From Bathymodiolus brooksi (taxonomy: Eukaryota > Mollusca > Bivalvia > Mytilida > Modiolidae): a stretch of DNA of 64,000 nt. Numbering within the stretch: position 1 is the first letter of the stretch; each line of letters opens with the position of its first letter. Below, in pieces: positions 9,995 through 20,531 of this stretch. Below the pieces are notes generated by a model that saw only the letters and a program-made list of their open reading frames with translations, was not told the origin of the DNA and did no database searches. The DNA is taken from assembly GCA_963680875.1 (NCBI GenBank), contig OY804590.1:24242640-24306639 (forward strand), given 5' to 3'. Made by a program: the position numbers and the translations under genes.

Positions 9995-10395
9995 AGAAGA
10001 GTTTGAAGATCCCAAAGGGGAGGTAATCAGAATCCGTATATCTAAGAAGAACAGACAACACAATAGCCAAAAGAAAAAGTACAAAAGGACAAACAACGAT
10101 CTACAAAACATACATATAAAAATAAAGATCGAGTAACACGAACCCCACTAAAAACCGGGGGTGAACTCAGGTGCTCCGGAAGTGTAGGCAGTTCCTGTTC
10201 CTCTAGTGACACCCGTCGTGTTTATCTAGTTACAAACCCGGTAATATAAGTCGCGAATGAGGAAAGAACCGGGAAGTGTTAACGACAAGTGGAACATATC
10301 CGTGGTCATTTGTGACACAGATATTCCATAACGGTCAACCAAGTCATGGTGGCGACCGTAAAATTTCCAAAGTTTTTGACTTCAACTTTACGGAA
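9995..10395 (-). pseudogene. Relic of a reverse-transcriptase element, C-terminal end and 3' tail
   Basis: On the minus strand, 10,385 down to about 10,283 reads the peptide FYGRHHDLVDRYGISVSQ followed by MTTDMFHLS, the C-terminal part of a reverse-transcriptase polyprotein that I recognise as common in bivalve genomes. The stretch from about 10,280 to 9,995 matches 15,790-15,545 and is the untranslated 3' tail. The RT catalytic part is absent. The clade is not assigned. Minus-strand open frames here, such as 9,882-10,070, belong to the tail. This relic runs into the duplicated segment starting at 10,241. Confidence 0.7.
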
Positions 10396-11122
10396 AACTC
10401 GTCTTTGTTTAAAACAGAGAGAGAAAAATATTTGAAGTCACAATTTGTTGCTAAACAGTTTTCAGTTTTGTTTTATCCAGATATTGTTTTATTATCACGA
10501 TTTGATTTGAAAATAATATCCTGCAGGGATATCATATCCCAGCCCCTCGTCCACACACGTACACACGCCCAACCTAGAAATGGGGCCGTCGTGGCCGTGA
10601 TCGTATGGTAGTTGGATTTACAATTACCTATGCAATCGGTGCATATCACCACTGATGTTGTGGGTTCGACTCCCGTCCAGGGCGAGGTCTACAACATTAT
10701 GTGTTAACGTTTGTCAGTGACTTGCGACAGGTCGGTGGTTTTCTCTGGATCCTCCGGTTTCCTCCACCAATAAAACTGACCGCCACGATATAGCTGAAAT
10801 ATTGTTGAAAGTGGCGTTAAACATAATAAACCAGACCTAAAACCAAACCCAACCTAGATAATAAAACAGTTTGTCCCTAAAGTTCATAGAAGCAACAAAA
10901 TATTACCCATTAACAGTATTTTCTCTGCATTGACTTTCTGTTAATTAATCATGTTATTATTATAAATTGTCTATTGCCTGTGGTTTTGACGTCAATCCAC
11001 CCGTTGATATTTTGTGTAGGTTTACCCAATTAAGTTCAAGTTCTAAAACCTATTGGAAAATAAATGAAAATGTTAATAAAATTCAACAAAGGAAAAATTC
11101 TATTCCACCAATCCAAAACACA
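10241..11122 (+). repeat. Left copy of an approximately 875-bp duplicated segment
   Basis: Homology to 11,986-12,858 starts at gtaatataagtcg and ends at ccaatccaaaacaca, with scattered substitutions and small indels. It contains part of the RT relic, a SINE with its target duplications, and the N-terminal codons of the gag-like frame. The ends lack the TG...CA expected of LTRs. Its left boundary lies inside sequence shared with the independent copy at 15,540-15,790, which argues for segmental duplication rather than an LTR. Confidence 0.8.
10579..10847 (+). mobile_element. SINE copy inside the left duplicated segment
   Basis: This is a full SINE (ggggccgtcgtggccgtgat head, B box gggttcgactcccg, tail ctgaccgccacgatatagct). 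It is flanked by the perfect 11-bp duplication cccaacctaga at 10,568-10,578 and 10,848-10,858. Confidence 0.92.
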
Positions 11123-11994
11123 ATTAGAGATAGATACGTGTCTCAAAGAAAGAAGTCGCGAGACTTCAAAAATAAGAACATTGTAAAGCCAGCACCCTAT
11201 GACGGGAAAGACCCTTGGATAGATTATAAGTCGCATTTTGATACATGTGCGCAAATTAATGAGTGGTCACAAAAAGAAAAGGAGTTGTATTTGGCCGTGT
11301 CTTTAAGAGGTCAGGCTAAAGGTGTGTTGGGAAATTTGCCTTTTGAGTTGAGACAAGATTACAAGGAGCTGGTTAAGTCATTAGAAGAACGATTTCCCCG
11401 TCGAATCAGACTAAGCTGTGTAGAACTCAGCTGAGGGAACGAAGACAAAAGGCCATTGAAACATTATCAGAACTGGGACAAGATGTTCGGCGATTAGTTA
11501 ACTTTGCTTATCCAACCGCCCCAAACGAAGTTCGAGAAACATTGGCTAAAGAGCAATTTATTGACGCTCTTATCGATGTAGATATGCGGCTAGGAATTAA
11601 GCAAGCTAGACCTGTTAGCCTTAATGATGCTGTAAGGCATACAGTTGAACTAGAGGCTATTAATAAGGCCGAAATTCAGAAAACTGAAGGAAATGGATAT
11701 CTCAGAGTGGCGTCGGAAACATTTGACAGCGACAGTAATGTCAGTGAAACATTAAAGAGCATGCAAAAAACCCTGACAAATCTTCAGAACGAGGTAAAAG
11801 GCTTAAAGTCAAATAAGCAAGCTAGACCAGAATATCGAAACAATTCGAAGCAGAGTCTGGGTAGTCGTGATTACAAATGCTATTCATGTTGTAAATCGGG
11901 TCATATGAAACGAAATTGTCCCCAAAGGCCTAGGGTTCAGAATAGTGCTAGTAGCCCAAACTTGGCACACAAACATTCAGCCAGAGTAATATAA
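10967..11994 (+). pseudogene. Gypsy-type gag relic with zinc knuckle, frameshifted
   Basis: The first frame (10,967-11,434) contains KPAPYDGKDPWIDYKSHF and a helical stretch ending SLEERF, typical of the capsid region of Ty3/Gypsy gag. Coding then moves to another frame near the CCCC at 11,396-11,399 and continues through TQLRERRQKAIETLSELGQ to 11,994. It includes a CX2CX4HX4C zinc knuckle at 11,878-11,919 (Cys, Cys, His, Cys all present), which binds nucleic acid in such proteins. A one-base loss or two-base gain at about 11,396 breaks the gene. No protease, RT or integrase follows: the frame ends within nine codons of the second duplicated segment. The true start is uncertain because the N-terminal codons lie in duplicated DNA. 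Protein function as a retrotransposon capsid is inferred from family resemblance. Confidence 0.8.
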
Positions 11995-12858
11995 GTCGTG
12001 AATGAGGAAAGGACCGGGAAGTGTTAACGACAAGTGGAACATATCCATGGTCATTTGTGACACAGATATTCCATAACGGTCAACCAAGTCATGGTGGCGA
12101 CCGTAAAATTTCCGAAGTGTTTGACTTCAACTTTACGGAAAACTCGTCTTTGTTTAAAACGGAGAGAGAAAAATATTTGAAGTCACAATTTGTTGCTAAA
12201 CAGTTTTCAGCTTTGTTTTGTCCCGATATTGTTTTATTATCACGATTTGTTTTGAAAATAATATCCTGCAGGGATATCATATTCCAGCCCCTCGTCCACA
12301 CGCCCAACCTAGAAATGGGGCCGTCGTGGCCGTGATCGTATGGTAGTTGGATTTACAATTACCTATGCAATCGGTGCATATCACCACTGATGTTGTGGGT
12401 TCGACTCCCGCCCAGGGCGAGGTGCACAACATTGTGTGTTAACGTTTGTCAGTGACTTGCGACAGGTCGGTGGTTTTCTCTGGATCCTCCGGTTTCCTCC
12501 ACCAATAAAACTGACCGCCACGATATAGCTGAAATATTGTTGAAAGTGGCGTTAAACACAATAAAACCAGACCTAAAACCAAACCCAACCTAGATAATAA
12601 AACAGTTTGTCCCTAAAGTTCATGGAAGCAAAATAATATTACCCATTAACAGTATTTTCTCTGCATTGACTTTCTGTTAATTAATCATGTTATTATTATA
12701 CATTGTCTATTGCCTGTGGTTTTGACGTCAATCCACCCGTTGATATTTTGTGTAGGTTTACCCAATTAAGTTCAAGTTCTAAAACCTATTGGAAAATAAA
12801 TGAAAATGTTAATAAAATTCAACAAAGGAAAAATTCTATTCCACCAATCCAAAACACA
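11986..12858 (+). repeat. Right copy of the approximately 875-bp duplicated segment
   Basis: It matches 10,241-11,122 throughout, including the SINE and both of its target duplications. It begins immediately after the zinc-knuckle codons of the gag relic and supplies that frame's stop codon. It ends abruptly at 12,858 within what in the left copy is gag N-terminal coding sequence. Confidence 0.8.
12314..12583 (+). mobile_element. SINE copy inside the right duplicated segment
   Basis: The same insertion as at 10,579, with the same duplication cccaacctaga at 12,303-12,313 and 12,584-12,594. It was therefore copied with the host segment and is not a second insertion. Confidence 0.92.
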
Positions 12859-12964
12859 TTTTGACGAAATTGTATATGACGATACAGACATGTGAATTGT
12901 TGAATAAATATTTCAATTTCATATCTAAATTAAACGGAATTTGAGAATAGAACAGATAATATTA
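12859..12964 (+). other. Probable upstream remnant of the LINE
   Basis: AT-rich stretch between the duplicated segment and the MITE. One frame reads FDEIVYDDTDM then a stop. It may be the LINE relic's more 5' part, split off by the MITE; weak evidence. Confidence 0.3.
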
Positions 12965-12967
12965 TTA

Positions 12968-13254
12968 GGGACCGACCATTTAACTTGCAGGGAGGAGGGA
13001 TTATGGTTTTTTTGTTTCGTTCAGAAATTTTTTTTCGGACTACACGAGAGTTAGAATATTTAATTTTTTTGTTGCGCAAAGCGCGAATTTTTTTTCCAGA
13101 ATTTAACATTAGGTTATATGACAAAAACTCTGAATCAGATTATCTTTTTTTTTCCTCCACCAAAATCAGAATATTTTTTTCAGCAGCATTGGGAATCAGA
13201 ATATTTTTTTAGTAAAAAACCATAACCCCCACTGGAAGTTAAATGGTCCGTCCC
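12968..13254 (+). mobile_element. PIF/Harbinger-like MITE, copy 1
   Basis: Long terminal inverted repeats begin GGGACCGACCATTTAACTTG and close with the reverse complement (aagttaaatggtccgtccc). The flanking TTA at 12,965-12,967 and 13,255-13,257 is the 3-bp duplication typical of PIF/Harbinger. The interior is rich in T runs and holds a gcgcaaagcgcg palindrome at about 13,074. No transposase is encoded. Confidence 0.88.
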
Positions 13255-13261
13255 TTAGAAT

Positions 13262-14801
13262 AATAGAGAATGAAATACATAGTAGACATACTGCATACTC
13301 TTGATTCTAAAAATAAGTCTGGTCCTGACCGAATCAGTCATAGGATGTTAAAAATGTCATCAGAAAAAATCGCAAAACCACTTAAAACTATATTTAATAA
13401 ATCTTTGTCCCAAGGTAAATATCCACCCGCATGGAAAATAACTCATGTAATTGCCATTTTCAAAAAAGGGGATTCCTCTTTACCCTCTAATTATCGAACC
13501 ATATCCTTTATAAGCTGTCTATGAAAAGTTATGGAGAGGGTTGTTTATAAACATGTCTACAACCATCTACATAGTAACAAACTTATTTACGAATACCAAT
13601 CGGGCTTTTTACCCAAACACCCAACTGTTCATGAATTAATTGAATCAACACAATTTTAAATTCATTAGAAAATATAAAAAATTCAGTTGTTTTGTATTTT
13701 TGTGATTTTTCGAAAGCTTTTGACGTGGTATGGCATAATGGACTTGTACATAAAATGAATTCATATGGAATAAGAGGAAATTTACTAGCGTGGTTTAAGA
13801 ATTATCTTTATGAAAGAAAACAAAAAGTAGTCATTAGAGATTCGTCGTTATTATTGTCTAATGTTTCTGCTGGTGTACCACAATGATCTGTGCTTGGTCC
13901 CCTATCATTCCACATTTATGTAAATGATATTGGTGAAAGACGTCTTTCTTTAACTAGGTTATTTGCTGATGATACATCCTTGGGGTAATCAAGCCCTAGT
14001 CCTGATACTTTAGAAGTAGTTATAAATCATAACCTAAATAAACTTAGCAATTGATCTGAAAAATGGCTCATGTTATTTAACCCAGACAAACGGAAATAAT
14101 GATCTGTTCAAATATGGAAGTATTCAATAATTTAAAATTTTCATTCAATGGTAAATTAATATCTAACACCTCCGGTCATAAGCATTTAGGTGTAGCATTA
14201 TCTCATGACACAAAGTGGAGCGAGCACGTATAAAATATTGCCAAAACTACAAGTAAGAATTAAGGAGTATTAAGAAAATACAATTTTAAAATGAATAGAC
14301 AGACTTGAGAAAAAATGTATCTAGTTTATATTCGTCCCATCTTTGAATACGCGTGTGCAGATAGGAAAAACTGTGGTACGTGCCACTCAAGCAAATTAGA
14401 AAAATTACAAGTTCAAACGTGCGTTACTAAACAATGCAAATGAAATACATATTGTACCTAAACAGTTCCTGTATGGTCAACGGAAGTTAAATGTGACATT
14501 AACCCAAGTTCGATGTTCAATCTCGTTCCTGAACAACGACTTATATAAATCAAATATAATATATATTCCAAATTGTTCTTGTGGTTTTTCTCTAGAAGAT
14601 GCATATCATTTCTTCTTTGAATGCAATAAATGCATTGATATTAGGAGGGATTTGTTAATTTGTGTAAATCGGTTTGGAATACAAATCCATATTGCTTTAC
14701 TTATTAGAGGTAACCAAAATCTAAATTATGAAGATAAATGTTTAATTTTTAAAGAAGCTTACAAGTTTATTAGAAGATCTAAACGATTACTTATTGTATA
14801 A
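13262..14801 (+). pseudogene. LINE reverse transcriptase relic (Jockey/CR1-like group)
   Basis: The frame from 13,270 reads SGPDRISHRMLK and FKKGDSSLPSNYRTISFI, the fingers and palm of a non-LTR reverse transcriptase. A TGA at 13,522 interrupts, and the frame resumes with MERVVYKHVYN and YEYQSGFLPKH. A frameshift leads to FCDFSKAFDVVWHNGLVHK and SAGVPQ, where a TGA replaces the expected Gly codon. The catalytic FADD follows at about 13,963-13,974. Further stops lie in the thumb. The frame at 14,493-14,801 holds a CXC...H...C cluster (CSCGFSLEDAYHFFFEC) seen at the C terminus of such LINEs. The joint at about 14,400-14,460 looks deleted. The element is dead; clade is assigned by resemblance only. 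Confidence 0.88.
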
Positions 14802-15196
14802 ACTTATAAATATAGCCAACATGATCATCGTGTCAACAAAAAACCTTTTTTTCTTTCCATTTTTCTGTTATTATTAACATGTGTAATTGTTACTGGTATG
14901 TACCTACATGAATGTGCATGCTCTGTTTGATATAATTGATATGTAATTCAAAGGAGGAGATTACATAAGTTTGTAAAACTTGTGTCTGATTCTTTTTGTC
15001 GCTATAAGCAAATAAATTGTTATAAACTAAACCCAATGTTCTTTTCTGTATTTCTAAATACTAGTATATGACATATGGTTGTTGTTGAAACCACTGGAGA
15101 TGAGAGAGTGTGACCAGTTCTTACCAACCAAGGCGATGTAACGCACAGGTTGTAATTTTGCTACGCATTGTTATTGTGTTACTTATTTTATGGAGA
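14802..15196. other. No gene seen
   Basis: AT-rich sequence, possibly including the 3' end of the preceding LINE, but no tail can be delimited. Confidence 0.5.
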
Positions 15197-15199
15197 TAA

Positions 15200-15452
15200 G
15201 GGACGGACCATTTAACTTGCAGGGGAGTATGGGTTTTTTCTAAAAAAAAATATTCTGATTCCCAATGTTGCTGAAAAAAATATTCTGATTTTGGTGGAGG
15301 AAAAAAAATAATCTGATTCAGAGTTTTTGTCATATAATCTAATGTTAGATTCTGGAAAAAATATAAATATTCTAACTCTCGTGTTGTCCGAAAAAAAAAT
15401 TCTGAACGAAACAAAAAACCATAACCCCCCTGCAAGTTAAATGGTCGGTCCC
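15200..15452 (-). mobile_element. PIF/Harbinger-like MITE, copy 2
   Basis: The same element as at 12,968 in the opposite orientation, ending tgcaagttaaatggtcggtc then cc. TAA at 15,197-15,199 and 15,453-15,455 is the 3-bp target duplication. Slightly shorter than the other copies through missing T-run and palindrome sequence. Confidence 0.88.
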
Positions 15453-15455
15453 TAA

Positions 15456-15505
15456 GGTAAGTGCTAAGCTTATGATAATGGAGAATAAGAATAACCTCAC
15501 AAAGA
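15456..15505 (+). repeat. Single stray unit of the 35-bp minisatellite
   Basis: gtaagtgctaagcttatgat followed by aatggagaataag resembles the units repeated at 16,165-16,430. Confidence 0.5.
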
Positions 15506-15539
15506 CAAACAACACATCCAAAGACTGATTTAATCATGC

Positions 15540-16150
15540 AAAGAAGAGTTTGAATATAACAAAGGGGTAATCAGAATCCGTATATCGAAGAAGGACGGAC
15601 AACACAATGGCCAAAAGAAAAAGTACAAAAGGACAAACAACGATTTACAAAACATACACATAAAACTAAAGATCGAGTAACACGAACCCACTAAAAATCG
15701 GGGTGAACTCAGGTGCTCCGGAAGGGTAGGCAGTTTTTGCTCCACTAGTAGCACCCATCGGGTTAATCTAGTTACAAACTCTGTGATAAGTGGGACATAT
15801 CCGTGGTTATTTGTGACACAAATATTCCATAACGGTCAACCAAGTCATGGTGGCGACCGTAAACCTTTCGAAGTGATGACTTCAACTTAACCCAGAGGAA
15901 CCCTTGGTTCAGTAGCTTCCTTGTTAGCAGCAACTCTATCAAGGAAATCCTGATAGGAACCAGAAGCTCTGGAATATCGTATCAACTGAGAGATATATAC
16001 TACATATGCAGGTGCTGCTGGAATGTTGCTACATATAAATGGAAAGTTCACAATGGGAAAATTGAAATCATCTCTTATGTCGTAAAGTTTCGTTCTTTAC
16101 CGCCCCTCACTGCCAATTTCGAGGTGTAGGTCAAGGTATGAAGTAGACCT
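15540..16150 (-). pseudogene. Relic of a reverse-transcriptase element, longer copy
   Basis: Reading the minus strand from 16,145 to about 15,785 gives SYLDLHLEIGSEGR, a stop at 16,097-16,099, then LYDIRDDFNFPIVNFPFICS, YISQLIRYSRASGSYQDFL, a frameshifted stretch, and finally VYGRHHDLVDRYGIFVSQ. This is the post-catalytic part of a reverse-transcriptase polyprotein that is frequent in bivalve DNA. At least one stop and one deletion or frameshift break it, so no long frame shows. The 3' tail (15,784-15,540) matches 9,995-10,280. The catalytic domain would lie beyond 16,150 but has been replaced by minisatellite. Clade not assigned. Confidence 0.75.
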
Positions 16151-16159
16151 ATCTGTATC

Positions 16160-16430
16160 TGTAGTAGGGTAAGTGCTAGGGTTTTAGTGCTCAACTTATG
16201 GCAAAAGAGAATAAGGTTTTAGTGCTCAACTTATGGCAATAAAGTATAGGGTAAGTGCTAATCTTATGATAATGGGGAATATAGTAAGTGATCAACTTAT
16301 GGCAAAAAATAATAGGGTTTTAGTGCTAAACTTATGGCAAAAGAGAATAGGGCTTTAGTGCTCAACATATGGCAAAATAGAATAAGGTTTTAGTGCTCAA
16401 CTTATGGTAATAGAGTATAGGATGATAGAG
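16160..16430 (+). repeat. Approximately 35-bp minisatellite, about seven imperfect units
   Basis: Units of the type gggttttagtgctcaactta followed by tggcaaaagagaata recur with indels. The array starts directly where the RT relic stops. Confidence 0.8.
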
Positions 16431-16900
16431 TAAGGGTCAGGGCTAACGTTAGGGTTATGGAATTAGTCATGTCTAAGGTTGTGGTTACGGATTAAGAATC
16501 ATGACTAAGGTGGCTACATAGTATGGGTTGGGTTGTGGCTATGGAGTATATGGTTATGGCGTACGGGCTATTTCAAAAGATTGTGTTGATGGAGTAGGTG
16601 TCATGGCTAACATATGGTTATGGAGTAGATATCAGGGCTACGAATATGGATCATGGAAACGTAGGGCTATAGGGTATATGTCAGGACTAAGGATATTATG
16701 CAGTACGGCTCATGGAATAATATGGATAGAGGGTAAATGTCAGGACTAACGTTTTAGCTATGAAGTAAGGATCTATGCTATCATTAATCCAGGTTATCGT
16801 TAAGGTTATAGTTATAGTTATCGTACAAGGATCATGGATATGGCTATAGCTATGGAGTAAGGGTAAGGGACTAATATGGAGTTATGAAGTAAGGATTATT
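16431..16900 (+). repeat. Degenerate G/T-rich tandem sequence
   Basis: Short phrases such as ggctatggagta, ggatcatgg, agggctaac and gttagggttatgg recur irregularly. It looks like a strongly decayed minisatellite. An open frame (16,528-16,749) crosses it and is not a gene. Confidence 0.6.
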
Positions 16901-17220
16901 GTGAGGGTTATTGAGTTGATGAAATTACTAACCTCGGGCTGCAAGGGTCAGTGATCAGCTTTAATCTGTACCATGCATATCCTACAATGTCAAAAAGTTC
17001 AACATTTTTGCAAAGTTACTTTGATTTTTTTCAGTGGTTATCATGATATCCCATGGGGCTTCCAAGCACTCTTAAAATTAGAAAAAATTCTACAGCAGAC
17101 ATCATGAGCTGGTTGACAGCACTCAGATGACAAGTGATCTGAGGCTGTTTTAGATCCTTTGTTCTTCACCGGATTAGAGTCCTACCAGACTTGATGATGG
17201 ACACACATATAAGTGTATTG
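16901..17220. other. No gene seen
   Basis: Unremarkable sequence leading into an RT-element tail fragment. Confidence 0.5.
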
Positions 17221-17335
17221 CAATAGGCAGGAATTGCTTACTCTTCCGGACCACCCGGGGTTCACTTCAGATTCATCGGGAGTTCGTGTTGTTCATGTGC
17301 GTTTGTGAATTTTTTGTGTTATATCGGTTAGTTGT
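17221..17335 (+). mobile_element. RT-element 3' tail fragment, plus orientation
   Basis: ggcaggaattgcttactctt then ccggaccacccggggttcac is the reverse complement of the tail pieces at about 10,160-10,195 and 15,705-15,740, including the following gttcgtgtt. This is the only copy in the window in this orientation. Confidence 0.6.
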
Positions 17336-18101
17336 TGTTGGTTTGTTTCTGTGCTTCCCTGGTCCTCGGCTATTGTTTGTTGTTAATCCCTTCGGTTGTA
17401 AACGTTTATTTATTCCTCATATTAACAAAAGTTCCAATGGTACTTTTCTATGAGATCGTATCATGATAAACATTCCTTTAGGAACAAATATTACAATAAA
17501 AGTTCCGTCATATGGTTTTTCTTTTTCCTTCTGATCTCAACTGGCAACCATTTGGCATTTCTGATCGGCATCAACGTTACAACATTTATTGGTAAATGTA
17601 TTAAGAACATTGTTCACATATTTGGTTTCATTCAAATACAACGATTCTTGAGAAGTATTTTTTTGTGTTCGGCAAATCAGTCGTGAAGGCCAATTTTTTT
17701 TCAAAAGATGCATCGACAAAAAAATGCAACACTTGTGCAATATGGTAAATGGTTAAATTCAGGGTTAACATAATGGTGATAGCTTGTTGAAGACCATAAG
17801 GTGACAGTTGGATGATTTTGTTTGTTGTAGGTATCATGTATACAGAGTGGGTATCTAGCACTAAAACTGCAACACTTGCTATACAAGACCCCAAAGGCAG
17901 AATTTCTTCTAAGTTTGCTTATCAGTTTATATTCTAATGAAGTTGAAAAGTGGTTTCCTTTTGGAATTCATCTCAGCCATTTGCCATTTTGAATTACTTT
18001 TACTTTGAGCAAAAAAAAAAATCACATTTGCATTTTACCCTTGACTTAAAACCTGCAAAGGCATGTTCAGTCTAATATTTTGTCATGGTGGGATGAATCA
18101 C
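17336..18101. other. No gene seen
   Basis: AT-rich. The phrase tgcaacacttg occurs at about 17,727 and 17,868. Overlapping open frames of 61-88 aa are unrecognised. Confidence 0.5.
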
Positions 18102-18216
18102 AGGGACTCTGATAACTATTTCTGACAAATATGCGCTCTCGGGCAATGGTAATCTCGTAGAAAATACCAAATTGCTTGTGAGCGCTTATTTGTCAGAAAT
18201 AGCTATCCGAGTCCCT
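18102..18216. repeat. Long imperfect foldback (about 50-bp arms)
   Basis: The left arm (agggactctgataactattt, ctgacaaatatgcgctc) pairs with the right arm (gagcgcttatttgtcag, aaatagctatccgagtccct), and pairing continues inward almost to the centre, leaving a loop of about a dozen bases around atctcgtagaaa. No target duplication is evident. It could be a foldback MITE or a hairpin RNA precursor; the sequence alone cannot decide. Confidence 0.75.
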
Positions 18217-19540
18217 ATGGATGGATACACAGATATAGGAGGTTGTATTACTTTACAACTTCATAGGTGAGGGGATACTAAAATATCATTCTATTAACAT
18301 CTAGTCAGCATATGAAAACAATCCTGTGGTAATTTGATTATTTAATTGTGTAACATTTAATACAATATTTCAAGGCACTATTATATACATAAACTTTCAA
18401 ATAGAGACTACAAAATGGAAAAAATAAGGGTCACGTTGGAAATCTCACATAGATGTGTGGTTCAAATGATGTTCATATCTTGGAATTATTCCAATATTTA
18501 AGTCAACATTCACATCTAAAATACTGGAATTGAAACGAATGCAATATTAAAATACATGAGAACAATCTACAAATATCATGCTTGCAGATAAAAGCCTGAA
18601 ACAAACAGAAATCTCGCTATTTTTCCTTTGAAAATACACTGAAATGATGGCTGCCTTTGGAGGTCAAAATATAGTTTGTGGCTAAGCATGCTGGGATTTG
18701 ATGTTTTGTATGGGATTCCTTACTAATTATAGAGTTTATTTTTACCATCTTTGATGTGATTGGCTAAGGGGGATGTGATTGTGTCAGTTAAATATAGAGA
18801 GGTTTCTTCCCCGCCATAGTTTTAGGCGATGAGATGCTTGAAAGAGGTCACTGGGAAAATACCGATTTTCACCCTTTTTCTACACGGAAAAGCTATCAAA
18901 AACGATCAGTCATTTGCCTGTAATAATAAACTTGTTATAAATAAAAAAAAACCACGAATTAAGGTTATTTCATCGTTTCCCCAACAGGGTTTTCTGAGGT
19001 ACCGTATCGCGAATGATTTTGTTTACGTAGTTATGAAGCGCCACCTGTGCGTTGAATCGAGGTTATCTGTCCTTAGCGCGGCAAATTTGACATCCAATAG
19101 ATTGATTGATCGATTCGATCCATGGCTTCCCGGCTGCAACAGCGTGGTCTGGTCATTCTCGATCGCATAGTTGGACCTACACATCTAATTGCGCTTTGGC
19201 TAGTATTTATGGGACGGAGCTTGTCGTTGAATAAGACAATATTTAAGCTGTATCGTGATATATACAGCCAGGTAGTCTGAAGACTATGAGGTCACAACCG
19301 TTGTCATAGATAGCGGGGTATGTGACTATATTCTATGACTAGGTCTCGAGCACTTGGTTCAAGTAGGTGTTCGCGTTGTCTCATGGTTAGTAGTGGTCTT
19401 GTAAGCAGACCCTGGATCGGTACATAAACGGTGTCTGACACCATATGTCGCCAGACAAGTTTATTGTATCGGAAAAGCAACATAGTTCCAAACATAACTT
19501 GGAACTACATACAAAGCGTAACTAATTACCCAATCGATAA
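18217..19540. other. No supported gene
   Basis: An open frame of 113 aa (18,829-19,170, plus) begins with ATG but shows no domain, signal peptide or repeat I recognise, and its codons are unremarkable. The rest is AT-rich. I do not call it a gene. Confidence 0.5.
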
Positions 19541-19542
19541 GC

Positions 19543-19960
19543 ATAGGTGTTTGAGACATAGGTCTCCAGCCATAGGTGTCTGAGACATAGGTCTCCAGCC
19601 ATAGGTGTCTGAGACATAGGTCTCCAGCCATAGGTCTCTGAGACATAAGTCTCCAGCCATAGGTGTCTGAGACATAGGTCTCCATCCATAGGTGTCTGAG
19701 ACATAGGTCTCCAGCCATAGGTGTCTGAGACATAGGTCTCCAGCCATAGGTCTCTGAGACATAAGTCTCCAGCCATAGGTGTCTGAGACATAGGTCTCCA
19801 TCCATAGGTGTCTGAGACATAGGTCTCCAGCCATAGGTGTTTGAGACATAGGTCTCCAGCCATAGGTGTCTGAGACATAGGTGTCCAGCCATAGGTGTCT
19901 GAGACATAGGTCTCCAGCCATAGGTCTGAGGCATAGGTGTTTGGGACATAGGTCTGAACC
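19543..19960 (+). repeat. 29-bp minisatellite with 116-bp higher-order period
   Basis: The unit is gagacataggtctccagcca followed by taggtgtct (29 bp), repeated about 14 times. Variants tctctgagacataagtctcc (about 19,634 and 19,750) and tccatccat (19,681 and 19,797) recur 116 bp apart, which equals four units. Since 29 is not a multiple of three, the minus strand is open in all three frames, giving overlapping repeat peptides of up to 181 aa that are artefacts. Confidence 0.9.
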
Positions 19961-20329
19961 ATATGTATAAGAAATAGTTTCTACATAAAGCTAAATGGGT
20001 ACACATGCATTCACTTTAGGGAACCATTAAAATTACACACATTGTTGTCTAACAGGTAACGACCATTTGACACAGGCGGTATTAGCTGTGGTCAAGTGTT
20101 GGTTTAATAGGATACGCGATTTTTTCTTGTTAGGTTTATTGTTGACAACCATACTAAAGAATAGGAGGAACTATTAGGTTTGGTTCGCAAGCTATTGTGA
20201 TTGAACCTTCGGTTTTCGCTAATATTTATATACAATGTTACCTGCTACTAAGCGAAAACAACAATTATGACCCATCCACAGTGGACCTATCATTGTATAT
20301 TGTTATATACAGTTGTACCTTAGTTTACC
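19961..20329. other. No gene seen
   Basis: Unique sequence between the minisatellite and a SINE. Confidence 0.5.
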
Positions 20330-20531
20330 ATTGCAATCAGTGCCTATCACCACTAAGGTTGTGACTTCGAACCCCGTTCATGGCGATGTGGATTCGATAC
20401 AACATTATGTTATTAAGTTTGCCAGTGACTTGCGACAGGTCGGTGGTTTTCTCCTGGCCTCCACCAATAAAACTGACCGCCACGATATAACTGAAATATT
20501 GCTGAAAGTGGCGCTAAACACCAGAAACCAA
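20330..20531 (+). mobile_element. SINE copy, 5' truncated
   Basis: It starts within the head (gcaatcagtgcctatcacca), followed by the B box cttcgaaccccg, body gacaggtcggtggttttctc and tail ctgaccgccacgatataact. The A-box part is missing. Confidence 0.87.

Noticed and set aside
10276..10611. 111-aa frame repeated as 104 aa at 12,021
   Set aside because: Conserved only because the DNA segment is duplicated; the meaningful peptide here is on the opposite strand.
10241..12858. A complete LTR retrotransposon
   Set aside because: No pol, no TG...CA ends, no primer-binding site seen; SINE target duplications are shared by both copies.
16431..16900. Telomere-like TTAGGG tract
   Set aside because: Only isolated gttaggg strings in a decayed repeat; no run of hexamers.
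18829..19170. 113-aa plus-strand open frame
   Set aside because: No domain, homology or context that supports it; length is within what AT-rich DNA gives by chance.
19461..20006. 181-aa, 146-aa and 131-aa minus-strand open frames with repeated peptides
   Set aside because: They are the same 29-bp repeat read in three frames; not genes.
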